Positions 45,239 to 53,886 of a stretch of DNA of 64,000 nucleotides are shown here, piece by piece. The first letter of the stretch is position 1; each line of letters opens with the position of its first letter. The translations under genes were made by a program, and so were the position numbers. The DNA comes from JACJYC01 sp964558465. Lineage in GTDB: Bacteria > Bacteroidota > Bacteroidia > Chitinophagales > Saprospiraceae. Below the pieces are notes generated by a model. It was given only the letters and a program-made list of their open reading frames with translations, had not been told where the DNA came from and ran no database searches. The DNA is taken from contig CAZLEF010000026.1 in NCBI GenBank assembly GCA_964558465.1, positions 1 to 64,000 on the forward strand, given 5' to 3'.

Positions 45239-45677
45239 TCCCCTTTTGACGGCGCTGTTCCTTTTCCGGCTTGGGCAGATCCAGCGGTTTTTCTTCCAGG
45301 ATCTCAAAATCGGCATACTCGCCTTTTTGCAGGATATCTGCCTGTCTGCGGGCATCCCGGACTTTTTTATTCAACATCGACCGCCCGAACAGGTACAAAA
45401 CCGTGATCGGAAAACAGATGGCCGAAAGAGCGATAGCGCCGATACCCACCCAGAAGCGCTGTCTCAACAACTGGCCGATCCATTTGACAAACCCCAGAAA
45501 CACCGTGTGATCGATGATCAGCGACGCAACCAGTAAAAAAGGCGACGCAATCCATAGGAGTTTGAAGATAAATTGCGTTAAATAGAACAGCAGGATGAAA
45601 AAACCTACTGTCAGCAGGATGCCGATGACTGCGCTGAAGGGATTGCCCCCTGTATTATAATATCGTTGATCGCTCAT
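45210..45677 (-). CDS. Small membrane protein of unknown function
   Basis: The 155-residue protein has about four hydrophobic helices (AVIGILLTVGFFILLFYL, LLWIASPFLLVASLII, VGIGAIALSAICFPITVLYL) and a charged cytoplasmic tail (RRQADILQKGEYADFEILEE). It has no recognisable catalytic motif. It is the first gene of the unit with the glycosyltransferase and methyltransferase, so an accessory role in envelope glycan or lipid assembly is likely. A minus-strand -7 box TAAATTTG (45703-45710) is upstream. Confidence 0.78.
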   Translation of the reverse strand: MSDQRYYNTGGNPFSAVIGILLTVGFFILLFYLTQFIFKLLWIASPFLLVASLIIDHTVFLGFVKWIGQLLRQRFWVGIGAIALSAICFPITVLYLFGRSMLNKKVRDARRQADILQKGEYADFEILEEKPLDLPKPEKEQRRQKGNEYDNLFDQ

Positions 45678-45702
45678 TAACCAGCTTTTATAGCAATAAG
45701 TA

Positions 45703-45710
45703 CAAATTTA
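45703..45710 (-). promoter_or_regulatory. -7 box (TAAATTTG) for the membrane-protein/glycosyltransferase unit
   Basis: An exact TAnnTTTG match on the minus strand, 25 bases before the ATG at 45677. Confidence 0.45.
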
Positions 45711-45785
45711 AGGAAATGTTGGACCTTCCGGCGATTATTTAGCTGTTTTGAAGGAATAAACGGACGAGCGTGCGGAATAATTCGG

Positions 45786-45817
45786 TTTGCGTTTCCTTTG
45801 AATTTCACTTAATTTTG
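45786..45817 (+). promoter_or_regulatory. Bacteroidota promoter of the TlpA-like gene
   Basis: TTTG (45786-45789), 20 bases, then TAATTTTG (45810-45817). The ATG is at 45838, about 20 bases after the -7 box. It is the cleanest promoter in the window. Confidence 0.75.
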
Positions 45818-45837
45818 TACCCGAAAATGAAATAACC

Positions 45838-47190
45838 ATGAAAATTACTGTTTTTTTAACGGCCCTGTCCGCGCTTTTTCTGGCCAACACCCGCCCCGCA
45901 GAGACGATTAAACTCCGCTGCGAAGTCACCGGGTGCGGGCAAACCATGCAACTATTCCGCTTTGACGGCATCCGGTTTATTCCAACCCAAACGGCAACCG
46001 GCAATGACGGAGTTTATATTTTTGACATTCCCAAGTCGGACCCGCAGTTTTATTATCTCGGCGCCAGCGACAAACTGACCATCCCCATTATTTTGGGCCA
46101 GGAGCCGGACATCCTCGTCAAAGGCGCCTGCAATAATATCCGCAACGCACGTCTGGAGAATTCCATTCTGAATCGCGATTACCAGTCGCTCAAAGCCAAA
46201 CTGGATGAATTCAAAATGAAAAGCAGCCAGCAGGCCGGCAGTTTCCAACGCGCCATGCGCGATCAGGAAACCCAGCAAAAAATCGCCCTGGAAATGGCCG
46301 TCCTGGATAAAGCCAAACTGGGATTCCTCGATTCGCTGAAAAAACATAACCCGTTTTTTGCACGGGTAGCCGCCCTGAATACTTACCTGAGTTACCCGAA
46401 TAACGGCGCTGATTATGAAAACGAACTGGTTTATTTCGCAGATCAGTTCTTTCGTTACGCCGACTTTACGGACAAGGCATACGGCTCGCTTCCCTGGGTA
46501 TACGAAAGTTTCAAAAGTTATGCCCAAACCCTGAGCAGTGTCAACCTCGACGATCCGACCCACCAGCATTTTATCGAATCGGCGTTGAAAAAACTGCCGC
46601 AGTCCTCCGATGTTCATCAACTGGCCTATGGAGGTATCCTGGCTGCCCTGAAAGAGCGCAACCACCCCAACTATGCGGTTTTTGCCAAGGCTTTTACAAG
46701 TCAGTTCAAAAGCACCGACCCACAGGCCGCAGCCATGATAGAAAACGAACTCAAGCGTGCAGGCAGTACCATCGTCGGCGGCCTGGCGCCTGATTTTACC
46801 CAAAATTCCCCGGAAGGCGAACCCGTCAACCTGAGCGACTTCAAAGGCAAGATCGTGCTGGTCGATTTCTGGGCAAGCTGGTGCGGGCCCTGCAGGCGTG
46901 AAAATCCCAATGTGGTAAGGGTCTACAATCAATATAAAGATAAGGGCTTTGAGATCCTCGGCGTAAGCCTCGACAACAGCAAGGACAAATGGCTGCAGGC
47001 CATCGGCGCCGACGGACTGACCTGGAAACATGTGAGCGACCTGAAGGGTTGGCAAAACGAGGTGGCACAGACTTTTGGCGTCCGGTCGATCCCGCACACG
47101 ATCCTGCTCGATCAGGAGGGCCGCATACTGGCCCGTGGTTTGCGCGGCGATGCGCTGGAGCAAAAGCTGGAGGAATTGTTGGGACAGTGA
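45838..47190 (+). CDS. TlpA-like thiol-disulfide oxidoreductase
   Basis: The 450-residue protein has a signal peptide (TVFLTALSALFLANTRPA) and a DUF4369-like N-terminal beta domain (LRCEVTGCGQTMQLFRFDG). A helical middle region follows, then a C-terminal thioredoxin domain with the active site WASWCGPCRRE (about 345-355) and cis-Pro in VRSIPHTILLD. It is periplasmic and probably reduces disulfides in cytochrome maturation or stress response, as do other Bacteroidota TlpA-like proteins. It has its own promoter and lies 66 bases upstream of ligA. Confidence 0.9.
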   Translation: MKITVFLTALSALFLANTRPAETIKLRCEVTGCGQTMQLFRFDGIRFIPTQTATGNDGVYIFDIPKSDPQFYYLGASDKLTIPIILGQEPDILVKGACNNIRNARLENSILNRDYQSLKAKLDEFKMKSSQQAGSFQRAMRDQETQQKIALEMAVLDKAKLGFLDSLKKHNPFFARVAALNTYLSYPNNGADYENELVYFADQFFRYADFTDKAYGSLPWVYESFKSYAQTLSSVNLDDPTHQHFIESALKKLPQSSDVHQLAYGGILAALKERNHPNYAVFAKAFTSQFKSTDPQAAAMIENELKRAGSTIVGGLAPDFTQNSPEGEPVNLSDFKGKIVLVDFWASWCGPCRRENPNVVRVYNQYKDKGFEILGVSLDNSKDKWLQAIGADGLTWKHVSDLKGWQNEVAQTFGVRSIPHTILLDQEGRILARGLRGDALEQKLEELLGQ

Positions 47191-47256
47191 TCAAATGACC
47201 AGGCTCATTTTCACCAACTAAAATTAACCATAACTCAGGGCGCAAAAATCAACCCG

Positions 47257-49398
47257 ATGTACAGCCCAATCGACCAAAAGGTTTTGTTCGAATTGTCCAA
47301 AACCTATCTGAATGCGGGCAGCCCGGAACGCCAAAAGGCCGCGAATCTCCAGGCAGAAGACCTTCGCCGTCTGCTGGTGTACCACGAATGGCGCTATTAT
47401 ATCCTGAACGATCCGGTTGTCAGCGATTACGAATACGACCAGCTCTACAAACAACTGGAAGCGCTGGAGGCGGAAGACCCGGCCCTCATTACCCCGGATT
47501 CGCCGACCCAGAGGGTATCTCCCGACCTGACATCGGATTTCCCGTCTGTGGAACACCTGCTGCCCATGCTTTCCCTGGGCAACTCCTATAATCCAGACGA
47601 CCTGTTCGAGTTCGACAAACAAGTCAAACGTTTTCTGAATATCCCGGAAGAAACCGATATCGAATATGCCGTCGAACCCAAATTCGATGGCGGCAGCATC
47701 GCCCTGGTCTACGAAGACGACCGGCTCATACGCGCCGCCACCCGCGGCAACGGCACTATGGGCGAAGAGATCACTGCCAATGCGCGCGCCATCCGGTCTG
47801 TTCCGCTGAAAGCCGGATTTTCACGCTTCGGCTTGCACCGGGTGGAACTGCGCGGGGAAGTGATCATCCGCAAGGATATTTTTGAAAAGATGAACAAAGC
47901 AAGGGCAAAAGAAGGCCTGACGCTGTTTGCCAATGCCCGCAATTCGGCCACTGGCGGCCTTCGCATCAAAGATCCCAAAGAAGTGGCTCAACGGGGACTG
48001 GAAGCCTTCATTTACAGCCTGGGGTATGCCGTTGACGGAAAAGGCGAAAACGCCCTCGACCGGTTTTCCACCCATAAAGAAAGCCTGGACATGCTGGCAG
48101 GGCTGGGCTTTAAGACGCCTGTCGACGGCATCGAAAGAAAGGTTTGCGCAAACATCCGGGAAGTCGCTGATTTTTGTATGGCCTGGCAGGCCAAACGCGA
48201 TGGGTACGCTTATGAGATCGACGGGGTAGTCGTGAAAGTGAACAGCCGCGAACTGCAAAACCGTGCGGGCTATACCAGTCATCACCCGCGTTGGGCCATC
48301 GCCTTCAAATTCCAGGCAAAACAAGCCACGACAAAGCTGCTGAATGTAGAATACCAGGTCGGAAAGATCGGCACTATTACACCGGTTGCCAAACTGGAGC
48401 CGGTTCCGCTGGCCGGCGTCACCATTTCATCGGTTTCCCTGCACAATGAGGACTTTATCCTGGAAAAAGACCTCCGCCTTGGCGATACCGTCCTGGTAGA
48501 ACGGGCCGGCGATGTGATCCCTTACATTGTAAAGGCAATGGAGGAATTGCGCGACGGCAGCGAACAACCCATACGTTTTCCCGTCTATTGCCCGGTTAAC
48601 AACACCGCCACCCCCGTCAGGCTCGAACGTGAAGAAGGCGAGGCCGCCTGGCGATGCCCCGTTTGTATTTGCGGCGCCCAGGATCTTCAGCGCATCATTT
48701 TCCATGTATCCAAGGACGCCATGGATATCGAGGGGTTCGGCAAACAGATTGTCGAACGTTTTTACGAACTGGGCTGGATCCGCAATATCGCCGACGTCTA
48801 CCGGCTCGATTATGAAAAAATAGCCCAACTGGAAGGGTTCGGTGAAAAATCGGCGGCCAACCTGAAAGCATCCGTTGATCAAGCAAAACAAAATCCGATC
48901 CACCGCCTTTTGCACAGCCTGAGCATCCACCATCTGGGCAAGAAGGTAGCCAAACTGGTGGCTGCGGAGATCCATCATGTCCTCGACCTGGTCAACTGGA
49001 CGGAAGCCGATTACCTGCATATCAAGGATGTAGGCCCGACCGTGGCGAAAAATGCAATGACTTTTTTCCAAAAAGCGGAAAATATTGCGATTTTAAAAGA
49101 AATGGAAGCGCTGGGTGTCAATATGACCCAAACTGCCGACGACCGGCCCAAAGCAGCTTCCGGCGACGGACCTTTTGCGGGTAAAACCATCCTCTTCACG
49201 GGTACTTTACTGAAAATGGGGCGCAAGGAAGCCCAGGAAAAAGCCGAAGCGGCAGGCGCCAAAAATCTGAGCGCGGTGAGTTCCAACCTCAATATTCTGG
49301 TGGTCGGCGAAAACGCGGGATCCAAGCTCAAAAAAGCGAGAGAGATCGGGACCATCCAGATTCTGACGGAAGAAGAATTTTTGGACTTGGTTTCCTAG
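47257..49398 (+). CDS. ligA: NAD-dependent DNA ligase
   Basis: The protein has 713 residues. The domains run in the usual order: the Ia domain (HEWRYYILNDPVVSDYEYDQ), adenylation domain with the nucleotide-accepting lysine in VEPKFDGGSI (about K142), OB fold, zinc finger, helix-hairpin-helix repeats (LEGFGEKSAANLKAS, LHIKDVGPTVAKNAM) and a C-terminal BRCT domain (FTGTLLKMGRKEAQEKAEAA). It seals nicks in DNA replication and repair. In the zinc finger, the usual CPxC reads CPVN, and the second pair reads CPVCIC, so four cysteines remain but at altered spacing. The stop codon TAG at 49396 touches the first REP-like repeat. Confidence 0.95.
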   Translation: MYSPIDQKVLFELSKTYLNAGSPERQKAANLQAEDLRRLLVYHEWRYYILNDPVVSDYEYDQLYKQLEALEAEDPALITPDSPTQRVSPDLTSDFPSVEHLLPMLSLGNSYNPDDLFEFDKQVKRFLNIPEETDIEYAVEPKFDGGSIALVYEDDRLIRAATRGNGTMGEEITANARAIRSVPLKAGFSRFGLHRVELRGEVIIRKDIFEKMNKARAKEGLTLFANARNSATGGLRIKDPKEVAQRGLEAFIYSLGYAVDGKGENALDRFSTHKESLDMLAGLGFKTPVDGIERKVCANIREVADFCMAWQAKRDGYAYEIDGVVVKVNSRELQNRAGYTSHHPRWAIAFKFQAKQATTKLLNVEYQVGKIGTITPVAKLEPVPLAGVTISSVSLHNEDFILEKDLRLGDTVLVERAGDVIPYIVKAMEELRDGSEQPIRFPVYCPVNNTATPVRLEREEGEAAWRCPVCICGAQDLQRIIFHVSKDAMDIEGFGKQIVERFYELGWIRNIADVYRLDYEKIAQLEGFGEKSAANLKASVDQAKQNPIHRLLHSLSIHHLGKKVAKLVAAEIHHVLDLVNWTEADYLHIKDVGPTVAKNAMTFFQKAENIAILKEMEALGVNMTQTADDRPKAASGDGPFAGKTILFTGTLLKMGRKEAQEKAEAAGAKNLSAVSSNLNILVVGENAGSKLKKAREIGTIQILTEEEFLDLVS

Positions 49399-49790
49399 TA
49401 CCGCCGAGGTCTCCTCCGCGTTTCCTTTCCTCCGACCGGAGGTCGAAGGTACTTCCCTAGTACCGCCGAGGTCTCCCCGGCGTTTCCTTTCCTCCGACCA
49501 GAGGTCGAAGGTACTTCCCTAGTACCGCCGAGGTCTCCCCGGCGTTTCCTTTCCTCCGACCGGAGGTCGAAGGTACTTCCCTANNNNNNNNNNNNNNNNN
49601 NNNNNNNNNNNNNNNNNNNNNNNNNNNNNNNNNNNNNNNNNNNNNNNNNNNNNNNNNNNNNNNNNNNNNNNNNNNNNNNNNNNTTCCTTTCCTCCGACCA
49701 GAGGTCGAAGGTACTTCCCTAGTACCGCCGAGGTCTCCTCGGCCCGCCCTTTCCGCCGACCAGAGGAAGGAGGAAATGTTCAATTCCCCT
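49398..49790. repeat. Array of 62-bp palindromic (REP-like) repeats, interrupted by a gap
   Basis: Full units start at 49398, 49460 and 49522; a part unit ends just after the gap and a degenerate unit starts at 49722. Each unit runs from GTACCGCCGAGG to CGAAGGTACTTCCCTA. It holds one hairpin around CGCCGAGG-TCT-CCYCGGCG and a second around CCTCC-GACC-GGAGG, and GTACC and GGTAC bound the pair. Differences between units fall mostly in the stems (GGAGG or AGAGG; CTCC or CCCC). The array starts at the ligA stop codon. Confidence 0.85.
49584..49683. other. Scaffold gap of 100 Ns inside the repeat array
   Basis: The run is exactly 100 Ns, a customary placeholder. It falls where a fourth unit should start, and 100 is not compatible with the 62-bp period, so the true copy number is unknown. 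Confidence 0.9.
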
Positions 49791-49861
49791 TTGAACAAAA
49801 CCCCATTCCAAAATTGTTATAAAAAAGTTCGCTCTATTTAAAAACAAAACACCTAACTCTG

Positions 49862-50512
49862 ATGAAAAACAACAGCGCTCATTCCCGCGTATATCGCCGG
49901 AATTTACCACACATTCAGCCCGAAGACGGCACGTTTTTTATTACCTACAACCTCGACGGCGTCCTTCCAAATCAGGTGATCAAAGAGCTTCAGGAAAAAA
50001 GAGATCTAAAAATCGAGGAGCTCAAAAATCAAGGCTTGGCGCCTGAAGAAATTAAACACGCTATCCGGCAGATCCAGGATCTCTATTTTGGGAAATTTGA
50101 CAGCCTGCTGGATAATCCGTCCTCAGGGCCGAAGTATCTCGCCCAACCCGAAATCGCAGAAATAGTGATTCAGTCCTTACATTGGCTGGACGGCAGGGCA
50201 TTCAGGCTAATCTGTTTTACCATCATGTGCAACCACGTTCATTTAGTGGTGGACAAAATCCAGGAAAAGCTTTGGGTGACCATGAAAAGGCATAAAACTT
50301 TCACAGGGAATATAATCAATAAAATGCTAGGAAGGGAAGGCCAGTTTTGGCATAGAGAAAGCTTTGATCACCTGATCAGAGATCAGGATTGGATGGTCCA
50401 AAAAATCCATTATACCCTGGAAAATGCCAAAAAAGCTAAAATCGTGAAGCATTGGAGAGAATTTCCTTATTCCTGGATTGCACCAGAGTTTGAGCATTTG
50501 GCTCCGGAATAA
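49862..50512 (+). CDS. REP-associated tyrosine transposase (RAYT), Y1 family
   Basis: The 216-residue protein matches the Y1/TnpA_REP family. It has the HUH-type metal site HVH in MCNHVHLVV (about 126), a catalytic Tyr candidate in IHYTLENAKKAK (about 184), and typical flanks: TFFITYNLDGVLP, GQFWHRESFDHLIRD and WREFPYSW. RAYTs cut single-stranded DNA at hairpins of REP elements and are thought to spread them (established for enterobacterial members). A 60-residue insert (KELQEKRDLKIEEL onward) is unusual but seen in some Bacteroidota copies. Palindromic repeats flank the gene on both sides. Confidence 0.9.
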   Translation: MKNNSAHSRVYRRNLPHIQPEDGTFFITYNLDGVLPNQVIKELQEKRDLKIEELKNQGLAPEEIKHAIRQIQDLYFGKFDSLLDNPSSGPKYLAQPEIAEIVIQSLHWLDGRAFRLICFTIMCNHVHLVVDKIQEKLWVTMKRHKTFTGNIINKMLGREGQFWHRESFDHLIRDQDWMVQKIHYTLENAKKAKIVKHWREFPYSWIAPEFEHLAPE

Positions 50513-50517
50513 CCTTT

Positions 50518-50604
50518 GTACCGCCGAGGTCTCCTCGGCGACTCCCTTTCCTCCGACCGGAGGTCGAAGGTACATGGTGTCCTCCGACCGGAGGTCGAAG
50601 GTAC
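50518..50604. repeat. REP-like unit and half unit downstream of the RAYT
   Basis: A unit at 50518-50573 contains a perfect 8-bp hairpin, CGCCGAGG (50522-50529) and CCTCGGCG (50533-50540) with loop TCT, then CCTCCGACCGGAGG. A second half unit follows at 50581-50604. The element ends 3 bases before the stop of the convergent gene at 50608. Confidence 0.88.
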
Positions 50605-50607
50605 AAG

Positions 50608-51294
50608 TTATTGCTCCAAAAATTTCAACAGAGCAATCACCTCCTCCTCCGAATCCAGTTTGCTTTTATTTTCAGCAACAAATGTTTCCGCCTTTGCCTT
50701 GTACAACTCCGGCAAAACCTCCAGGATAACTTTCTTTTTCAACTTGAAAGGGATCAGTTCCCCATCCAATAAAAAGTAAAGGTCTTCTTTGTTATTGAAG
50801 CGTTTGACGTTAATGGTCCGGCCTACATCCTGGAAAGTTTTTTCAGAGATACCCGAGGAAAAATCCTTGAGGAAGACCAAACTTTTCCCGGCATAAACCA
50901 GCAACGCGTATTTGTCTTCAAATACTTCATGGATGCCGGACATGAAGACCCATTTTTCGACAGGCGGGTCTTTAAACTTACCGGGGTTCTTTTCAAGCAG
51001 GATCTCGACGCGTTTATGCCTTCTTTCGTCCAGTTCTATAAATTTATCCCCGTTTTTCACTTCAAAATCCTGGGTATGGCCGTTATAATTGACCAGCACA
51101 TCGTCGAATTTTTCAATACTTGAGGCAATAACGGTACCTACAACCCAATCTTTGAAGAAATAAGGGCTGTCTTTGATATCGGCATATCGTTTTGGGTCAA
51201 TGGGCTGTCCGCCTTCAATGGTAACCTTGGAATTCTGAGAAAAAGCCGTAACACAAAACAAAGCCAGTCCAACGACAAATCCTTGTCTAAACAT
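50608..51294 (-). CDS. Secreted protein of unknown function
   Basis: The 228-residue protein has a signal peptide (FVVGLALFCVTAFSQ). The mature part is a beta-rich domain with many Lys and Asp residues, no cysteines and no recognisable motif (GQPIDPKRYADIKDSPYFF, FVFMSGIHEVFEDKYALLVY). Its codon use looks more A/T-rich than that of the ligase next door. A minus-strand -7 box TACTTTTG (51337-51344) lies upstream. The REP-like elements sit just beyond its 3' end. Confidence 0.75.
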   Translation of the reverse strand: MFRQGFVVGLALFCVTAFSQNSKVTIEGGQPIDPKRYADIKDSPYFFKDWVVGTVIASSIEKFDDVLVNYNGHTQDFEVKNGDKFIELDERRHKRVEILLEKNPGKFKDPPVEKWVFMSGIHEVFEDKYALLVYAGKSLVFLKDFSSGISEKTFQDVGRTINVKRFNNKEDLYFLLDGELIPFKLKKKVILEVLPELYKAKAETFVAENKSKLDSEEEVIALLKFLEQ

Positions 51295-51336
51295 ATTTCG
51301 TTATTTTAAACTTTTCCCAAACAGGGATCAACCTTG

Positions 51337-51344
51337 CAAAAGTA
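51337..51344 (-). promoter_or_regulatory. -7 box (TACTTTTG) for the 50608 gene
   Basis: An exact TAnnTTTG match on the minus strand, 42 bases before the ATG. Confidence 0.4.
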
Positions 51345-51393
51345 CAGAACCTGAGCGGGAATAAAAAAACCTTGGAGAATGCCAACCATTTCT

Positions 51394-51423
51394 TTTGATA
51401 ATCAATACAAACGCCTATTTTTG
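51394..51423 (+). promoter_or_regulatory. Promoter of atpDC
   Basis: TTTG (51394-51397), 18 bases, then TATTTTTG (51416-51423). The leader to the atpD ATG at 51473 would be about 43 bases. Confidence 0.65.
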
Positions 51424-51472
51424 CACCGTTTTTCAGAAACCGTTTAACAATCAGTTAAAATCAAAGATACTT

Positions 51473-52990
51473 ATGGCGAATATCGGTCAGGTCAAGCAGG
51501 TTATCGGCCCTGTAGTTGACGTAAGTTTTTCGGCGGAAGGCGCCAGGTTGCCTGAAATTTTGAACGCACTCGAGATCAAACGGGAAAATGGCGAGACCCT
51601 GGTCCTGGAAGTTCAGCAACACCTCGGCGAAGACAGCGTTCGCGCTGTTGCCATGGACTCTACCGACGGCTTAACCCGCGGAACCCCTGTAATCGACACG
51701 GGTCTGGCAATCGCAATGCCCGTTGGCGAGGCGATCAAAGGACGCCTTTTTAACGTAGTTGGCGAGGCAATTGACGGCATCGGATCTGTACCTAAATCCA
51801 ACGGATCGCGCCCGATCCACCGCAAACCGCCGACTTATGAAGACCTCTCCACCGAAAAAGAAGTACTCTATACGGGCATCAAGGTGATCGACCTGATCGA
51901 ACCCTATATGAAAGGCGGAAAGATCGGCCTCTTCGGCGGCGCAGGCGTGGGTAAAACCGTATTGATCCAGGAATTGATCAACAACATCGCCAAAGGTTAT
52001 GAAGGCATCTCCGTGTTTGCAGGTGTCGGCGAACGTACCCGTGAAGGAAACGACCTGATGCGGGAAATGCTCGAAGCCGGCATCATCAAATACGGCAAGG
52101 AATTTATGCACTCCATGGAAGAAGGCGGCTGGGACCTCAGCAAGGTCGACCATGAAGAGTTGAAACAATCCAAGGCAACCTTTGTATTCGGACAGATGAA
52201 CGAACCCCCCGGCGCCCGTGCCCGCGTGGCCTTATCGGGCCTGACGGTAGCCGAATACTACCGCGACGGGGACATGAGCGACCCCAACGGCGGCCGCGAT
52301 ATCCTGTTCTTTATCGACAATATTTTCCGTTTCACCCAGGCCGGTTCGGAAGTATCCGCCCTCTTGGGCCGGATGCCTTCCGCCGTAGGATATCAGCCTA
52401 CGCTGGCTACTGAAATGGGGTTGATGCAGGAACGCATTACCTCCACCAAACGCGGGTCCATTACATCGGTACAGGCCGTTTATGTACCTGCTGACGACTT
52501 GACCGACCCTGCGCCGGCTACTACCTTCGCCCACCTTGACGCTACCACGGTATTGAGCCGTAAAATCGCAGCCCTGGGTATCTACCCGGCTGTTGATCCG
52601 CTCGACTCCACGTCCAGGATCCTCGATCCGAACATCATCGGCGAAGAGCATTACCGCTGTGCCCAACGAGTGAAAAACATCCTGCAGCGTTACAACGAAT
52701 TGCTGGACATTATTGCGATCCTGGGTATGGAGGAACTGTCGGACGAAGACAAACTGGTGGTGCACCGCGCCCGCCGCGTTCAGCGTTTCCTTTCGCAACC
52801 TTTCCACGTGGCGGAAGCCTTCACCGGTACGCCGGGGGTACTGGTGCCGATCGAAGAAACCATCCGCGGTTTCAATATGATCATGGACGGCCAGGTTGAC
52901 GAATATCCGGAAGCCGCCTTCAACCTGAAAGGCACCATCGACGACGCGATCGCTGCCGGTAAGAAATTGTTGGCGGAAGCAGCGGCCTAA
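51473..52990 (+). CDS. atpD: F-type ATP synthase subunit beta
   Basis: The 505-residue protein is the catalytic beta subunit. It has the N-terminal barrel (GQVKQVIGPVVDVSF), Walker A GGAGVGKTV (about 160), the catalytic GVGERTREGND segment, Walker B ILFFIDNIFRF and the DELSEED-like loop written here as MEELSDEDKL. The start is ATG 51473; an upstream in-frame reading has no support. As elsewhere in Bacteroidota, atpD and atpC form a unit separate from the other ATP synthase genes. A 124-bp spacer with a short heptad repeat separates it from atpC. Confidence 0.97.
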   Translation: MANIGQVKQVIGPVVDVSFSAEGARLPEILNALEIKRENGETLVLEVQQHLGEDSVRAVAMDSTDGLTRGTPVIDTGLAIAMPVGEAIKGRLFNVVGEAIDGIGSVPKSNGSRPIHRKPPTYEDLSTEKEVLYTGIKVIDLIEPYMKGGKIGLFGGAGVGKTVLIQELINNIAKGYEGISVFAGVGERTREGNDLMREMLEAGIIKYGKEFMHSMEEGGWDLSKVDHEELKQSKATFVFGQMNEPPGARARVALSGLTVAEYYRDGDMSDPNGGRDILFFIDNIFRFTQAGSEVSALLGRMPSAVGYQPTLATEMGLMQERITSTKRGSITSVQAVYVPADDLTDPAPATTFAHLDATTVLSRKIAALGIYPAVDPLDSTSRILDPNIIGEEHYRCAQRVKNILQRYNELLDIIAILGMEELSDEDKLVVHRARRVQRFLSQPFHVAEAFTGTPGVLVPIEETIRGFNMIMDGQVDEYPEAAFNLKGTIDDAIAAGKKLLAEAAA

Positions 52991-53002
52991 GTAGTTAGTC
53001 AA

Positions 53003-53023
53003 CAGTTGGCAGTTGGCAGTTGG
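53003..53023. repeat. Three 7-bp units between atpD and atpC
   Basis: CAGTTGG is repeated three times in register (53003, 53010, 53017). The unit resembles CAGTTGT of the hairpin at 24973. Confidence 0.75.
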
Positions 53024-53114
53024 CCACGCCACAGGGGTGGGCAGTCAAATTCAACTGATTCACAGGTAATTACAATGCACGCAACTTGCCGTGCTATCAT
53101 AAATTGCAGGAAAC

Positions 53115-53426
53115 ATGAATATCACTGTATTAACGCCGGACCGGGAAATTTTCAAAGGCGCTGTCAACTCGGTTAAGGTGCCGGGTACCAAGGGGCAGTT
53201 CCAGGTGCTGAATAACCACGCTCCGATCGTTTCCTCCCTTGATCCGGGTGAAGTGACCCTGATGACGGCAGGCGGTCATTACCAGATCCTGGATGAAACC
53301 AGCGGTGTTTTACAGGAAATGGACGGCGCCGGAAAAAAGGTCAGTTTCCAAATTAGCGGCGGCTTCATCGAAGTACTGAATAACGAAATCGCCTTGCTGG
53401 TGCAAGGGGTGAAAGAAATTAAATAA
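53115..53426 (+). CDS. atpC: F-type ATP synthase subunit epsilon (short form)
   Basis: The 103-residue protein contains only the N-terminal beta-sandwich of the epsilon subunit (TVLTPDREIFKGAVNSVKVP, GQFQVLNNHAPIVSSLDPG), with no C-terminal helical hairpin, the part that inhibits ATP hydrolysis in E. coli. This short form is usual in Bacteroidota. It connects the rotor to the catalytic head. Transcription ends at the strong hairpin 4 bases downstream. Confidence 0.93.
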   Translation: MNITVLTPDREIFKGAVNSVKVPGTKGQFQVLNNHAPIVSSLDPGEVTLMTAGGHYQILDETSGVLQEMDGAGKKVSFQISGGFIEVLNNEIALLVQGVKEIK

Positions 53427-53429
53427 GGA

Positions 53430-53467
53430 GTTCGCCAGTCTTTACTTCGTATCAAAGACTGGCGAAC
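53430..53467. terminator. Bidirectional terminator
   Basis: GTTCGCCAGTCTTT (53430-53443) pairs perfectly with AAAGACTGGCGAAC (53454-53467) over a 10-base loop, between the convergent atpC and lipoprotein genes (4 bases from each stop). Confidence 0.85.
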
Positions 53468-53471
53468 CCAT

Positions 53472-53825
53472 TCAGTTCTTGCTTATTTTACTGATCTTCA
53501 CCTTCGGCGCCTTGTATCCTTCCACCGGAACATCATTGGGCGCGGGTACATAAATCCAAACACTGTCTGGCAATTGAATGCCGTCGAACAGGATCGCAGT
53601 TCCGTCCTCTTTGAACGCATCACCCAGGGGGGATTCGGGAGCCAGCAACCTGGGCGCCGGGTCGTTCACTTCAATCAGGTACTGATAAGATCCCCTCGTA
53701 GCAACGACCACTTTTATTTTGGCAGTCTGGTTGATAAAATCGGTTTTCATTTTCTGACCTTCCTTTTGGCATTGTGCGGCCAGCAAGATCATACTGCCCA
53801 GAAATAGTGATTTGATCATTTCCAT
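53472..53825 (-). CDS. Small lipoprotein of unknown function
   Basis: The 117-residue precursor has a short hydrophobic leader and a lipobox-like LLAAQC at about 14-19, so it is probably lipid-anchored. The remainder has two or three beta-strands (KIKVVVATRGSYQYLIEVN, SVWIYVPAPNDVPVEGYK). No family recognised. It may be a small envelope-maintenance protein, but that is only a guess. Confidence 0.65.
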   Translation of the reverse strand: MEMIKSLFLGSMILLAAQCQKEGQKMKTDFINQTAKIKVVVATRGSYQYLIEVNDPAPRLLAPESPLGDAFKEDGTAILFDGIQLPDSVWIYVPAPNDVPVEGYKAPKVKISKISKN

Positions 53826-53886
53826 TTTTTTTTTGACTGTTAGACAATCCGCAGTCCCTGCAGGGTTGGACCAGACTGCGGATACC

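Noticed and set aside
49398..50604. CRISPR array
   Set aside because: The whole 62-bp unit repeats; there are no variable spacers, and the palindromes and neighbouring RAYT explain the pattern.
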